Below, one piece after another: positions 9,426-20,516 of a stretch of 58,199 nucleotides of DNA. Where the stretch lies: NCBI GenBank assembly GCA_021796275.1, contig JAJYOI010000007.1, forward strand, positions 1 through 58,199. Reading direction: 5' to 3'. The notes under the pieces were generated by a model. It was given only the letters and a program-made list of their open reading frames with translations, made no database searches and was not told the DNA's origin. The position numbers were made by a program, and so were the translations under genes. The DNA comes from Bacteroidota bacterium. Lineage in GTDB: Bacteria; Bacteroidota; Ignavibacteria; UBA10030; UBA8401. The number at the start of each line of letters is the position of its first letter. The first letter of the stretch is position 1.

Positions 9426-10655
9426 TTATTTCACACGCTTAATAACAACAATGGTTTTATCATCGGAGTATTTGCTTTTTGCATTGAACTTCTGAACATC
9501 TTCTAACAACAGGCGCGCTATTTCCTGTGGATGTTTTTTCTTCATTGAAGTAAGCTTTTCTATCATTCTCCGTTCTGTGTATTGATTTCCCGACTCGTCC
9601 ATTGCTTCAGAAACGCCGTCAGTATACAATAGCAAAATGTCTCCTTTGTCAATCATGACGCCTTCGCTGCGATAAATCTGATCTTCAAAAGGGCCGATAA
9701 TATTTCCCGTCGCATCCAGCAGCTCGACAGCGTCATTTTTCGAACGATACACCATTGGGCTGCTATGACCTGCGTTCACATACACGCACAATCCTTGCTT
9801 ATCGTCAATCAGCTCGGCATAGAAAAGAGTTAAGAACCGCTCGTCCGTAAAAGTGCGATGGACGAGTGAATTGATTTTTCGGATCAGCGTACTGATCTTC
9901 GTCTCGAAACCTGCGCCCATCCGCAGCGCGCCGGAAACATACAGTGCCTGCACTGCCGCAGAGATCCCCTTGCTTGCCGCGTCGCCAATCGCAATACCCA
10001 CGCGGTCCCCATCGTCGCTGAGGACATAATCGAAAAAATCACCTCCAACAATTCTGTCTGCTACTGAAACCCCGAAAATTTCATAATTGTGAAAACGCAG
10101 CTCATGTTCCGGAAGAATGCTTTGCTGAATGAGGCGCGCTTTGTCGAGGTCCTTTTGCAATTGGGCGCGTTTCTTTTCAATGCTGCGGCTTTGCAGCATT
10201 GAGGTCACGGCAAGACTGATAATGTTCAGCGTCGGAGCCACTTGTTCATGATTGAGATCGGTGTTGAAGGAAAGCACATACGGATATAATTCCGTTCCGT
10301 TGACTTTCACAAGATCGCCGACGCCGGTTGCCGAATATTTCAGAATCCCCTTGCTGCGCAAATAGGCGTTCGTTTCATTTGCCACCATCGTGCGATGCTT
10401 CGGCAGAAGCTTAAACATCCGGTAATCGTCCACACGAACAAAAAAATGCGGCTTGATCTTTTCCATCATACCGAACTGTGCTGTGAGCTCGTACGCGGTT
10501 TTCTGTTGATTGAGTTTCCACACGCGGCCGCCGCGGATTTCGATGCGGTCATTATCAACAAGCTGCCGAACAACGTGCGCCAGAAGATCCTGCGTTGTGT
10601 CAAACTTTTTAGAGTCGAAGCTCTCGATAGTTTTGTAGAGTTTTCGTTGGTTCAT
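9426..10655 (-). CDS. PP2C/SpoIIE-type serine phosphatase (RsbU-like)
   Basis: 'IVGGDFFDYV...GIAIGDAASKGISAA' and 'LLLYTDGVSEA'. Confidence 0.9.
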   Translation of the reverse strand: MNQRKLYKTIESFDSKKFDTTQDLLAHVVRQLVDNDRIEIRGGRVWKLNQQKTAYELTAQFGMMEKIKPHFFVRVDDYRMFKLLPKHRTMVANETNAYLRSKGILKYSATGVGDLVKVNGTELYPYVLSFNTDLNHEQVAPTLNIISLAVTSMLQSRSIEKKRAQLQKDLDKARLIQQSILPEHELRFHNYEIFGVSVADRIVGGDFFDYVLSDDGDRVGIAIGDAASKGISAAVQALYVSGALRMGAGFETKISTLIRKINSLVHRTFTDERFLTLFYAELIDDKQGLCVYVNAGHSSPMVYRSKNDAVELLDATGNIIGPFEDQIYRSEGVMIDKGDILLLYTDGVSEAMDESGNQYTERRMIEKLTSMKKKHPQEIARLLLEDVQKFNAKSKYSDDKTIVVIKRVK

Positions 10656-10688
10656 TATCCAGTTTTCTTGAATGGTGGTTCGTCAGGC

Positions 10689-11384
10689 TTATTTCACGCC
10701 GCTGAATGTAATCAGTACCGCTACTTCAGCCTGTATTAAATTATCTGTTTTCAAAATAATCTTTTGGCTCGCCAATCCTGTTCGCTGCGGTGTTATTGTG
10801 AATGTGAACGTCGCCGAATCGGCGGGCATAATTGTCCGTCGTTTTGTTGTGAAGGATATTTCCTGTTCATGCACATCGGCAGCCTTGACTGTTACAGGGC
10901 GATCCGAAGCATTCCGGAGAGTGAAACTTTTCGTGAATTCTTTTCCAATCGGAATTCCGCCCAGCCAGATATACGATGAAAAAGTTGTCGGCTCAAGAAT
11001 TGTGTGAACACGCCCGAGAAATGTTACGGTGACGGAGCGTGATGCCGGGTCGTTCGTTTCAATATCGACATATTTTTTCACGTCGCCTTGATAACCGGTG
11101 GAATTAAACTGCACCACAAGCGTGTCCGATTCTCCGGGAAGCAATGCCGGTTTCGTGGGCTTCACTGTTGTGCAACCGCATGATGTTCCGACATGAAGAA
11201 TTTTCAACGTATCGTTGCCGGTGTTTGTTAATGTAATGCGCGACATTTTCATTGTTCCGGCGTACATCAATCCCCAATGAATTGTGAGGCTGTCAACAGC
11301 AAGCTTCGGCTGGGAAACCGCTGAGACATTCGAAACTGCGGTAAGAGCAATCACTGCCGCTGCCGTCAAAAAGAGATGTTTCAT
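10689..11384 (-). CDS. DUF1573 / ASH-like domain secreted protein
   Basis: Signal peptide; 'ITLTNTGNDTLKILHVGTSCGCTTVKPTK'. Confidence 0.85.
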   Translation of the reverse strand: MKHLFLTAAAVIALTAVSNVSAVSQPKLAVDSLTIHWGLMYAGTMKMSRITLTNTGNDTLKILHVGTSCGCTTVKPTKPALLPGESDTLVVQFNSTGYQGDVKKYVDIETNDPASRSVTVTFLGRVHTILEPTTFSSYIWLGGIPIGKEFTKSFTLRNASDRPVTVKAADVHEQEISFTTKRRTIMPADSATFTFTITPQRTGLASQKIILKTDNLIQAEVAVLITFSGVK

Positions 11385-11409
11385 AGTTATGATCCTGATA
11401 AATGATACG

Positions 11410-12294
11410 TTATTCTTTTCCGTTTACTTTGTACACATCTCCAACACCGCACGCGCTTGCCGCCCACAGCGCGAGCAGCATCGAAATTCCTGCAACGGCG
11501 CGTTTCTCATCCTCTTCATGAATTACCAAGCCGTACGTATCCGCGATGAAATGAAAATGCCGAAGAATTCTCCGCGCGCGCTGACGTCCGATCGTTCTGT
11601 GCCAAAAGCCGATTTCTTCAACCAGCATGGAACCGTGCCGGCGAAAAAATTCACCCATGGTAATTACGTTTGTACTCAGCGGCGTACGCGGCCTGCAAAT
11701 ATCCAGCAGGTCGCCAAGATATTCATCCCACAACCGCGAGAGCAAACGGTTTTCCGGGCGGCGAAGAAACCGCGCACGCGACGGTGAAAAATGCGCCTTT
11801 GTCTGCACGCGAATGCGGGGCGCGACCGGATGAAAATCATAAATCATTTGTGCCAATGACACATCCTCGCCGTTGTGCGGATGGTACACCCAGCGACTCT
11901 CCAATTCAGCCCAATCAACAATTGTTATCACTGCATCATCTTTGCTGTCAAGCACGATGAATTTTCCTTTTGCCTCCTTCACCACAGTGATCCAGTGGCT
12001 CCATTCATAAATGCAAAGCAAACACGGGATGCCGCGTTTCAGATGAGCGCGTAATTCACGCTTGGCAGAACGAGCGTCGAAACGGCGGACCATTTGCAGA
12101 TCGCAATTGAAACGCCGTGCTGCCCGGCTCAACTGAATTTCGTCCGTTCCCTCCCACCACGTTGCACCGGCAAATTTTGAAATTTCATTTTCATTTGCAA
12201 AAATGCCGAGCGTTACCAGCGCATGTTTGAGTGCAAACGGACCGCACTGCCATTGATTCGGTTGTGGATACAATCCCATAAGAAGTGTCGGCAA
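11410..12294 (-). CDS. C39-like cysteine peptidase family protein
   Basis: 'QPNQWQCGPFALKHALVTLG' with downstream 'HWITVVKEAKGKFIVLDS' Cys/His arrangement. Confidence 0.65.
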   Translation of the reverse strand: MPTLLMGLYPQPNQWQCGPFALKHALVTLGIFANENEISKFAGATWWEGTDEIQLSRAARRFNCDLQMVRRFDARSAKRELRAHLKRGIPCLLCIYEWSHWITVVKEAKGKFIVLDSKDDAVITIVDWAELESRWVYHPHNGEDVSLAQMIYDFHPVAPRIRVQTKAHFSPSRARFLRRPENRLLSRLWDEYLGDLLDICRPRTPLSTNVITMGEFFRRHGSMLVEEIGFWHRTIGRQRARRILRHFHFIADTYGLVIHEEDEKRAVAGISMLLALWAASACGVGDVYKVNGKE

Positions 12295-12438
12295 AAAAGA
12301 TTTCTTTCTTTAAGCTACCAAAACTTCTCTCGAATTTCAATTCCCGAAAGAATTCCTTTGGTACCCGCTGTCGGTACACTGAATCCTCAGTCGTTCTGCA
12401 TTCTTGATTAGCGCCCATTTTTTGGCTACCTTCTTTCC

Positions 12439-15090
12439 ATGTCAACCCCGTTAATGCAGCAATATGCCCAGGTAAAAGCGAAATATCCCGGCACGATACT
12501 TCTTTTTCGCATGGGAGATTTTTTCGAAACGTTCGACGATGATGCAAAAGTCACGTCGCGCGTGCTCGGCATTACACTGACCCGCCGCGGTAACGGCGCT
12601 TCAGGAGATGTGCCGCTCGCCGGCTTCCCTCATCACGCACTTGACACATATCTTCCGAAATTATTGAAGGCGGGACTTCGCGTTGCTGTATGCGAGCAGC
12701 TTGAAGATCCGAGATTCGCCAAAGGAATTGTAAAACGGGACGTCATCGAAGTTGTGACACCGGGAATTTCTTTTTCCGACAAAGTGCTCGAACAAAAACA
12801 GAACAATTATCTTGCCTCTATTGCACTCCCGAATGCGCTCGCCGCCGCCGATGACACCGTCGGATTTTCATTCGTCGATATTTCCACCGGCGAATTTGCT
12901 TGCTCGGAAATTCCGCTCAAAATGCTCGAACAGCAAATTCATTCCATCACGCCGTCGGAGATCGTCGTTCAAAAACGGGACAAAGAAACGCTGCAAAATA
13001 TTCTTCGCACAAGCTACGCAGGAATTTTTTCAACTCTCGATGATTGGCTGTACAATTTCGAGTACGGCTTTGAAACGCTCACGCGCCATTTCAAAACACA
13101 AACCCTGAAAGGCTTCGGCATTGATTCAATGCACATCGGCATTGTTGCCGCCGGTGCCGCGATGCATTATTTGAACGAAACGCAAAAAGCGAATCTCGCG
13201 CACATTTCGAAAATTGTTCCGCACGAAATTTCAGAGACCATTGTGCTCGATCCTTCCACAAAACGCAACTTGGAAATCACCTCGTCATTCGGAGGAACTT
13301 CCGAAGGAACGCTTTTTTCCGTGCTCGATAAAACCGGCACGCCAATGGGCGGACGATTACTCAAAAAATGGGTCTCTCACCCGCTGAAACGTTTGCAGGA
13401 AATCCGCTGGCGCTCGAACGGCGTAGCGCTCCTCGTGCTGTATTCATCCGTGCGAAAAAAATTGCAGGATGAGCTTGCAGAAATCGGCGACATCGAGCGG
13501 CTCATCGCGAAAATCGCCACCGGACGCGCAACGCCGCGCGACGTGACAGCGATGAAATTCATCCTCAGAAGAATCCCGTCGGTCAAAAAGATTCTGAGCG
13601 AGACAATTCAGAATGACACCGAGGCACTGACAACTCTTGCCGACATCAACACTGAATTACGACCGTTGGATTTCCTTGCCGATGAAATCGAAAAAGCAAT
13701 TGCCGACAATCCACCGGCAACGCTCGCCGATGGCGGAGTCATCCGTCGCGGCTACAATACCGAACTTGATGAACTGATAACGCTTGCGCATTCAGCAAAA
13801 GAATGGATCGCAAATCTTCAGAAAAAGGAACGCGAACGCACCGGCATTGCGTCGCTGAAAATCGGCTTTAACAATGTCTTCGGCTATTACATCGAGATCA
13901 CCAATGCAAATAAGGACAAAGCGCCGGGCGATTACATTCGCAAACAAACAATGACGAACGCAGAGCGATATGTAACGCCGGAGCTAAAAGAATACGAAGA
14001 GAAAATTCTTCATGCCGAAGAAAAGATACTCGCGCTGGAAACTGAATTGTTCACTGCGCTTCGAATTAAAATTGCGGAACATGCAGCGGCAATTCAAGAC
14101 AATGCCCACGCTGTTGCCGCACTCGATTGTCTTGTTTCACTTGCGTGTGTTGCACAGGAAAACCGCTACACACAACCGGAAGTAAACGAATCAACGGAGC
14201 TTATTATTGAAAACGGCCGCCACCCTGTTATTGAAATGCTGCTGCCGCCCGGCGAACAGTACGTACCGAACTCTGTTACGCTCGATACATTTTCAAATCA
14301 AATTTTAATCATCACCGGACCGAACATGAGCGGGAAGTCTTCCTTCCTGCGGCAGGTCGGATTGATCGTACTGCTGGCACAGATCGGTTCGTTCGTTCCT
14401 GCAAAAAAAGCCGTCGTCGGTTTGGTGGACAATATTTTCACACGCGTCGGCGCGAGCGATAATATTGCATTGGGCGAAAGCACATTTCTTGTAGAAATGC
14501 ACGAAGCGGCTAACATCGTCAACCGCGCAACGCCGCACAGCCTAATTTTGCTCGATGAAGTCGGTCGGGGCACAAGCACATTCGACGGCATCAGCATTGC
14601 ATGGGCGCTGACGGAATTTCTTCACGAACATATCGGCGCACGAACGTTATTCGCAACACATTATCATGAATTGAACGAGCTTGCAGAATTGTTTCCACGC
14701 GTTAAAAATTACAAGGTGGATGTGCGCGAGTACGGCGACAAAGTTGTCTTCCTCCATACCGTAACGCCGGGAACCGCCGACCATTCGTACGGAATTCAAG
14801 TTGCAAAAATGGCGGGTTTGCCGGACACACTGACAGAACGCGCAAAAATCATTCTCGCTAATCTGGAATCATCGCAACTGACGCCCCACGGAGAAGTTCC
14901 TGTCGATGAAAAGGAAATGCGAAAAATCAAACGGAAGATCGCTGATATTTCCGCCACGCCTCAAATTACAATGTTCGAAATGAAGGACGATGAATTGCGC
15001 GGCGCTCTCCGAAAATTAGACATCAATTCATTGACGCCTCTCGAGGCTTTGAAGATTTTGGCAAAATTGAAAGAAGGAATCGGGGAATAA
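12439..15090 (+). CDS. mutS: DNA mismatch repair protein MutS
   Basis: 'PLMQQYAQVKAKYPGTILLFRMGDFFETF' N-terminus; 'ITGPNMSGKSSFLRQVGLIVLLAQIGSFVPA' ATPase. Confidence 0.98.
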   Translation: MSTPLMQQYAQVKAKYPGTILLFRMGDFFETFDDDAKVTSRVLGITLTRRGNGASGDVPLAGFPHHALDTYLPKLLKAGLRVAVCEQLEDPRFAKGIVKRDVIEVVTPGISFSDKVLEQKQNNYLASIALPNALAAADDTVGFSFVDISTGEFACSEIPLKMLEQQIHSITPSEIVVQKRDKETLQNILRTSYAGIFSTLDDWLYNFEYGFETLTRHFKTQTLKGFGIDSMHIGIVAAGAAMHYLNETQKANLAHISKIVPHEISETIVLDPSTKRNLEITSSFGGTSEGTLFSVLDKTGTPMGGRLLKKWVSHPLKRLQEIRWRSNGVALLVLYSSVRKKLQDELAEIGDIERLIAKIATGRATPRDVTAMKFILRRIPSVKKILSETIQNDTEALTTLADINTELRPLDFLADEIEKAIADNPPATLADGGVIRRGYNTELDELITLAHSAKEWIANLQKKERERTGIASLKIGFNNVFGYYIEITNANKDKAPGDYIRKQTMTNAERYVTPELKEYEEKILHAEEKILALETELFTALRIKIAEHAAAIQDNAHAVAALDCLVSLACVAQENRYTQPEVNESTELIIENGRHPVIEMLLPPGEQYVPNSVTLDTFSNQILIITGPNMSGKSSFLRQVGLIVLLAQIGSFVPAKKAVVGLVDNIFTRVGASDNIALGESTFLVEMHEAANIVNRATPHSLILLDEVGRGTSTFDGISIAWALTEFLHEHIGARTLFATHYHELNELAELFPRVKNYKVDVREYGDKVVFLHTVTPGTADHSYGIQVAKMAGLPDTLTERAKIILANLESSQLTPHGEVPVDEKEMRKIKRKIADISATPQITMFEMKDDELRGALRKLDINSLTPLEALKILAKLKEGIGE

Positions 15091-15138
15091 ATCCATTCTC
15101 TCCCCTCAAATATTTTCACGCTGAATCGCGCCGCAGTG

Positions 15139-15708
15139 TCAACGTTCAGCACCACGGAGTGCTACCACTAAAACTTTTTCTTTCTTTCGGATTCTCTGCA
15201 CCGCCGCACTTTTCGCGATATAATATCGTTTGAAATCTTTCAAAACCCAGCCTGATTTGTGCGCTTCATGAACGTTCCTGCCGATTGCGCCCTGTTTTTT
15301 AAATCCGAACGGTGTCGCAACAATCACGACCTTCGCGTGGTGCAGCAACAGTGAAAGCAAACGGTGCGCCTGCTTCTTGGAAAAGTGTTCAATGATGTCA
15401 CCAAGAAAAACAAGATCGAACGCCCCCAGCTTTTCAACTTCATCAAAAACATCGCCAATGATAATAGAATTATAAATATCTTTTTGCAGCGAATGAATAT
15501 AGCCCCGGTAAATTTCGACGCCAATAAGCTCAATCTTCCACTGACGTTTTGAAAAGCGCAGATGCTCTTTCGCTTCAAAATAATTCCGGACGAGAAATCC
15601 AATCGAACCGAACCCCACACCAACATCAAGCACGCGGCGCGGGTGAGGCACAAGCTCGCGGGCAAATTCAATGACGTGTGAAAACGATTCCGAAGCACCA
15701 GTAGACAT
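15139..15708 (-). CDS. Class I SAM-dependent methyltransferase
   Basis: 'VLDVGVGFGSIGFLVRNYF' motif I; 'FDLVFLGDIIEH'. Confidence 0.8.
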   Translation of the reverse strand: MSTGASESFSHVIEFARELVPHPRRVLDVGVGFGSIGFLVRNYFEAKEHLRFSKRQWKIELIGVEIYRGYIHSLQKDIYNSIIIGDVFDEVEKLGAFDLVFLGDIIEHFSKKQAHRLLSLLLHHAKVVIVATPFGFKKQGAIGRNVHEAHKSGWVLKDFKRYYIAKSAAVQRIRKKEKVLVVALRGAER

Positions 15709-15790
15709 TGTCAGTTAAAAATTCAAAGTGAAAAAATGAAAGCCACAGATTGGCAGCAATCGGTTGCGGCGGCTGAGCATTGTTCACTGC

Positions 15791-16366
15791 TCAATGATGA
15801 TACCGTCCCATCAACTGACCCTGCGCAAGAATATGTCCCTCCATCGCATCGAGCAAATCTTTTTTTGTACAGGCAGCGTCAAGATTCAATGCAGCATCAA
15901 GCGCGTATATTTTGAAAAAATATCGATGCGTTCCGCTTGGAGGACATGGCCCGCCGTAACCGATATCACTGAAATCATTCTTGCCTTGCTTTATTCCGCC
16001 GGCAACGATTTTATCGGGCAGAATGTTTTCCGGCAATTCGCTTACCGAATCGGGAATATTGAAGATCACCCAATGCACCCACGTTCCCATCGGCGCATCC
16101 GGATCGTCCGCAATAAGTGCGAATGTTTTTGTTTGTGAAGGAAACGATAACCATTTCAGCGCAGGCGATATATTTTCACCGTCGCAGGTGAATTTTTTCG
16201 GAATCAATTCGCCATCATGGAAGGCAGTGCTGGTCAAAGTAATGCTCATCGGGGCATCTCCTTTCGATTGAAGACTGCTCTGTGCAGTACGCTGAAATTC
16301 TCTTTGGGATTGGCTGCAGCTTAAGAAGAGAAAAGAAATAATGCAGCATGAAATTGTTGTATTCAT
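15791..16366 (-). CDS. YbhB/YbcL family PEBP-like protein, lipoprotein
   Basis: 'CDGENISPALKW...ALIADDPDAPMGTWVHWVIFNIP' PEBP motifs. Confidence 0.93.
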   Translation of the reverse strand: MNTTISCCIISFLFLSCSQSQREFQRTAQSSLQSKGDAPMSITLTSTAFHDGELIPKKFTCDGENISPALKWLSFPSQTKTFALIADDPDAPMGTWVHWVIFNIPDSVSELPENILPDKIVAGGIKQGKNDFSDIGYGGPCPPSGTHRYFFKIYALDAALNLDAACTKKDLLDAMEGHILAQGQLMGRYHH

Positions 16367-16421
16367 AACTTCACTTTCTGCCCGCAGAGAAAAGTTAAGA
16401 AAAATTCAGCATGAATACAAT

Positions 16422-16745
16422 TCACCTTCCTGACGAACCCGTTCTTACTCTCGTATTAGTTCTGTCAGTCCCGCCTCGCGTTGAGCCTTCCGTGCGGATG
16501 CGTGGAGGCTGAGGTGCAGGAGCGGGTACAGTTCCGGTTGGCGGGGTTGTGATAATCGGCACCGGAGGATGCGGATGAGGAGGACACGGCGGTGGCGGCG
16601 AAGGCAGGGGTACGTAATCAATGATCACAATCGGCGGAGGTACATACGGACCATCAGATGAGTTGTCTACTTTCAATGTTTGAATCTGCGTATAGCAGCC
16701 GCTGAATGCCGCCGCAACAAGAATGATTCCAATTACCTGTTTCAT
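16422..16745 (-). CDS. Small proline-rich lipoprotein
   Basis: Start chosen at MKQVIGIILVAAAFSGC (lipobox); Pro-rich tail. Confidence 0.5.
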   Translation of the reverse strand: MKQVIGIILVAAAFSGCYTQIQTLKVDNSSDGPYVPPPIVIIDYVPLPSPPPPCPPHPHPPVPIITTPPTGTVPAPAPQPPRIRTEGSTRGGTDRTNTRVRTGSSGR

Positions 16746-16925
16746 ATGAACCTCCTTTTTTCTAAGGGATTCTATTGAAGCTTGACCAGTCTGCTTGTTG
16801 GACAACAACCCAAGTCCAAAGTTTACCGATAGAAAATTCTAACCGATACGGAGTTCATTGCTTCTTACACGAATTTCTGCTAACTTTGAAAAAATCATTT
16901 TTGCTCTTTTGACGTTCCGTTGTTC

Positions 16926-17408
16926 ATGCAACGATATTTGCAGTATGCGCTGATCACGTTGGCGCTCGTAGTTCTCCAGACAACAATCATACCATTCATC
17001 TCGGTTGCAAATACAGTACCAGATGTGATGGTGATATGGATTGTGTACATTGCCGTTCAGGCGGGACAAATTCCAGCCACCGTTGCAGGGTTCGCGGCGG
17101 GTATCGCAATTGATTTGATCAGCGGGCAGTTCCTCGGGCTTTCCGCACTCTCAAAAACAATTGCCGGCTTTCTTGCAGGATATTTTTACAGCGACAACAA
17201 AATCGAACAAACGCTTGGCAGCTACAGGTTTCTTCTTGTTGTTGCGCTCGCATCGTTTATTCACAACGTGGTTTATTTTACAATTTTTGTACAGGGAACA
17301 AACACTGGCTTATTCACTGCCGTATTTCAATTTGGCATTCTTTCTACAATGTACACAACAGCGGCGGCATTGTTTCCGGTCTTTTCGTTCCACCGCAAAC
17401 TTGCGTAA
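16926..17408 (+). CDS. mreD: Rod shape-determining protein MreD
   Basis: Small multi-TM protein directly upstream of mrdA-rodA; 'VPDVMVIWIVYIAVQAGQIPATVAGFAAGIAIDLISGQFLG'. Confidence 0.8.
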   Translation: MQRYLQYALITLALVVLQTTIIPFISVANTVPDVMVIWIVYIAVQAGQIPATVAGFAAGIAIDLISGQFLGLSALSKTIAGFLAGYFYSDNKIEQTLGSYRFLLVVALASFIHNVVYFTIFVQGTNTGLFTAVFQFGILSTMYTTAAALFPVFSFHRKLA

Positions 17409-17420
17409 TAAGTATCGGAC

Positions 17421-19283
17421 ATGATTACTGAAGAGTTCGGTTCCAGTCGGCGTAAAACAATTCTCACTATTGTTCTCTGGCTGGGATTTGCCGTACTGGT
17501 AGGCCGCTTGTACCAGCTTCAATATATTTACAGCGCCGAATACGGAAAGAAATCAGAGGAGAACAGCATCCGCAAAGTCGTCGAAGAGCCGATTCGCGGA
17601 TACGTCTACGACCGAAAAGGAGAACTTATCGTTGACAACAGGCCGTCGTATTCAGTCATGCTCACGCCGATTGATTTCGACAAAAAAAATCTTTCGTTTT
17701 TGTCGTGGATTCTTAAGATGCCTGAGGATGCGATTCGGGAAAAAATCAAACGCGCGCGGCAATACAATCCGTTTGCTCCTGCCCGCATCAAGCGCGATAT
17801 TGATTTTCCAACGCTTTCAGTTCTTGAAGAATACAAAGACAAACTGCCCGGTGTTAAAATTCAAACAGAATCAAAACGGTATTACACCACGCCGGCGCAT
17901 GCGTCCCACCTTCTCGGCTACGTAAAAGAAATTTCCGATTATCAATTGGAAAAACTTGGAGATTATTACCAGCAAGGCGATGTTGTCGGTTCGATCGGTA
18001 TTGAAGCGAAGTATGAAAAATATCTCCGTGGAGAAAAGGGATTCGAATTTATTTCACAGAACGCCAAGGGACAAATCATCGGCAACTTCAACAACGGCAA
18101 AGATGATATTCCTCCCAAAGACGGACTCGATCTTCATCTTGCTATCGACGCCGATGTGCAGGCGCTCGCTGAGTCATTAATGACAAACCGCCGCGGTGCC
18201 GTCGTTGCCATTGATCCCAACAACGGCGGCGTGATTGCAATGGTAAGCTCGCCGGATTATAATCTTACCGACTTCAGCGGCGTTACTTCACCGGAAACAT
18301 GGAAAGCATTGAACGACGACCAAAACAAACCGCTGTTTAACCGTGCGACACTGACACGTTATCCTCCCGGTTCCACATTCAAAATGATCCTCGCGATTGC
18401 GGCGCTGGAGAACCACGTCATTGATGAAAACTTTCGCATCGTGTGCCACGGCTCATTCAAATTTGGAAATAGAATCTTTAAAGATGAGCACGTTCACGGT
18501 TCGGTAAATGTCGTCGAAGCAATTCAGAAATCGTGCAATGTTTTTTTCTACCAGTTGATGCTCAAAGTCGGGCTTGATCCGTGGGCTGACGTCGGCAAAG
18601 AATTCGGATTCGGCCAGCTTGCCGATATTGATATTCTGGAAGAAAATCCCGGACTGCTTCCGACGACGGATTATTTTAACCGCGTTTACGGCAAGGGCAA
18701 ATGGACGCAAGGATATCTTGTCAGCCTCGGCATCGGGCAAGGCGAACTCGGTGTAACGCCGCTGCAAATGGCGGACTACACTGCGATGCTTGCAAACAAA
18801 GGACATCATTATCAGCCGCACATTGTGGACTATATTTATAACAAATGGACGCATAAAAGCGATACCGTTGCTTATAAAGAAGATTCAATTCACGTTTCCG
18901 AACATACATGGGATCTTGTTCGCGAAGGTATGCGCCGCGCTGTCATGTCGCCCGGCGGCACTGGCTGGGAAGCGCGGATTCCCGGCATTGAGGTCGCTGG
19001 CAAAACGGGAACTGCACAGAACCCTCATGGTAAATCGCACGCATGGTTCATCGGATTTGCACCGTATGATCATCCGAAAATCGCAATTTGTGTTCTTGTT
19101 GAAAACGTCGGCTACGGCGGCTCGTTTGCCGCGCCAATTGCCGGGTTATGTATGGAAAAATATTTGTACGGAGAAATCATCCGCAACCAACTTCCGGCGC
19201 TGCGGACAACCACCGCACTTCTCCATCGTGAATCAAACGGAACTCCGCACGTCGCTGCTGTTCAAGGAAGCGCTCATCAATGA
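17421..19283 (+). CDS. mrdA: Penicillin-binding protein 2
   Basis: '[12 protein letters not shown]' SxxK, '[10 protein letters not shown]', '[18 protein letters not shown]' KTG. Confidence 0.95.
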   Translation: MITEEFGSSRRKTILTIVLWLGFAVLVGRLYQLQYIYSAEYGKKSEENSIRKVVEEPIRGYVYDRKGELIVDNRPSYSVMLTPIDFDKKNLSFLSWILKMPEDAIREKIKRARQYNPFAPARIKRDIDFPTLSVLEEYKDKLPGVKIQTESKRYYTTPAHASHLLGYVKEISDYQLEKLGDYYQQGDVVGSIGIEAKYEKYLRGEKGFEFISQNAKGQIIGNFNNGKDDIPPKDGLDLHLAIDADVQALAESLMTNRRGAVVAIDPNNGGVIAMVSSPDYNLTDFSGVTSPETWKALNDDQNKPLFNRATLTRYPPGSTFKMILAIAALENHVIDENFRIVCHGSFKFGNRIFKDEHVHGSVNVVEAIQKSCNVFFYQLMLKVGLDPWADVGKEFGFGQLADIDILEENPGLLPTTDYFNRVYGKGKWTQGYLVSLGIGQGELGVTPLQMADYTAMLANKGHHYQPHIVDYIYNKWTHKSDTVAYKEDSIHVSEHTWDLVREGMRRAVMSPGGTGWEARIPGIEVAGKTGTAQNPHGKSHAWFIGFAPYDHPKIAICVLVENVGYGGSFAAPIAGLCMEKYLYGEIIRNQLPALRTTTALLHRESNGTPHVAAVQGSAHQ

Positions 19284-20497
19284 ATTCTTTCTTCAAAGAA
19301 TATTTTGATCATACAGTATTTTGGACGGCGCTTGCGCTGATCGCTGTCGGATTAATATCCATTTACAGTGCAACGTTTGATACACAGGCAGGGCGCAGTT
19401 TCGAGCATCAACTGCTGTGGGCTGCGATAGGTTTCGTTCTAATGATCCTAACACTGGCAACACCGCTCCGCATTATTCAACGCTCGTCGTACGTTGCCTA
19501 TTTTCTTTCACTGTCGCTGCTGATTGTTGTGCTCGCCATCGGCAGAAAAGTGTACGGCTCGACAAGCTGGTTCGGCATCGGCGGATTTGGTATTCAGCCG
19601 TCCGAGTTCGTAAAGGTGACGACACTGCTGGCACTCGCTTCATATCTCAGCCGAAGCGATGTCAGCATTGGCAAAGCAACCGATGTGTTGAAGGCATTCA
19701 GTATCGTTCTTCTTCCTGTTGCGCTCATTATGCTTCAACCCGACCTCGGCACATCAATCACGTTTATTGCAATGGCTCTGCCTGTTTTGTATTGGGCGGG
19801 CGTTTCGCAGTTTCTTGTTGTCGCACTGCTTACGCCGCCGCTCATTGCTATCGCGGCGCTGGTGGGCACAACGACATTTATTGTTGTCCTTGCAATTGTC
19901 GGCATAACGCTGTATTTCTTGCGTGAAGATACGTTTTCTGCTTCCGTAATATTTGGGGTGAATGTTGTGATCGGAATTTTTGTGCAGGTCATGTACGAAA
20001 AACTTCCTCTGTATCAACAAAAGAGAATTTCGACATTTCTCAATCCCAACAACGATCCGCTTGGCGCTGGATACAACGTCATCCAGGCGAAAGTGGCAAT
20101 CGGCTCCGGCGGCTTGCTCGGAAAAGGTTATTTACACGGAACACAAACGCAGCTTAACTTCATACCGAAACAGTGGACAGACTTTATTTTCTGTGTGCCG
20201 GGAGAAGAGTTTGGATTTGTCGGGGCGATTGTGATTCTTGTCCTCTTTGCAATTTTACTTCTCCACGGCTTGAAGCTGGCGCACATCGTGAAAAATAAAT
20301 TCGGCAGTGTTGTTGCGCTCGGCATTACGGCATTGTTCGCTTTTCACATGTTTGTTAATATCGGAATGTCGCTTGGATTAATGCCGGTGATTGGAATCCC
20401 CTTGCCGTTTCTTTCGTACGGCGGCTCATCACTCTGTTCGTACATGATCATGGTGGGAATATTGATGAATGTGTACGCAAACCGCAAAGAATATTAA
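19280..20497 (+). CDS. rodA: Rod shape-determining protein RodA
   Basis: FtsW/RodA/SpoVE family; '[15 protein letters not shown]'; 4-bp overlap with mrdA. Confidence 0.95.
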   Translation: MNSFFKEYFDHTVFWTALALIAVGLISIYSATFDTQAGRSFEHQLLWAAIGFVLMILTLATPLRIIQRSSYVAYFLSLSLLIVVLAIGRKVYGSTSWFGIGGFGIQPSEFVKVTTLLALASYLSRSDVSIGKATDVLKAFSIVLLPVALIMLQPDLGTSITFIAMALPVLYWAGVSQFLVVALLTPPLIAIAALVGTTTFIVVLAIVGITLYFLREDTFSASVIFGVNVVIGIFVQVMYEKLPLYQQKRISTFLNPNNDPLGAGYNVIQAKVAIGSGGLLGKGYLHGTQTQLNFIPKQWTDFIFCVPGEEFGFVGAIVILVLFAILLLHGLKLAHIVKNKFGSVVALGITALFAFHMFVNIGMSLGLMPVIGIPLPFLSYGGSSLCSYMIMVGILMNVYANRKEY

Positions 20498-20516
20498 GTT
20501 CTGCACTGGGAAGAAA

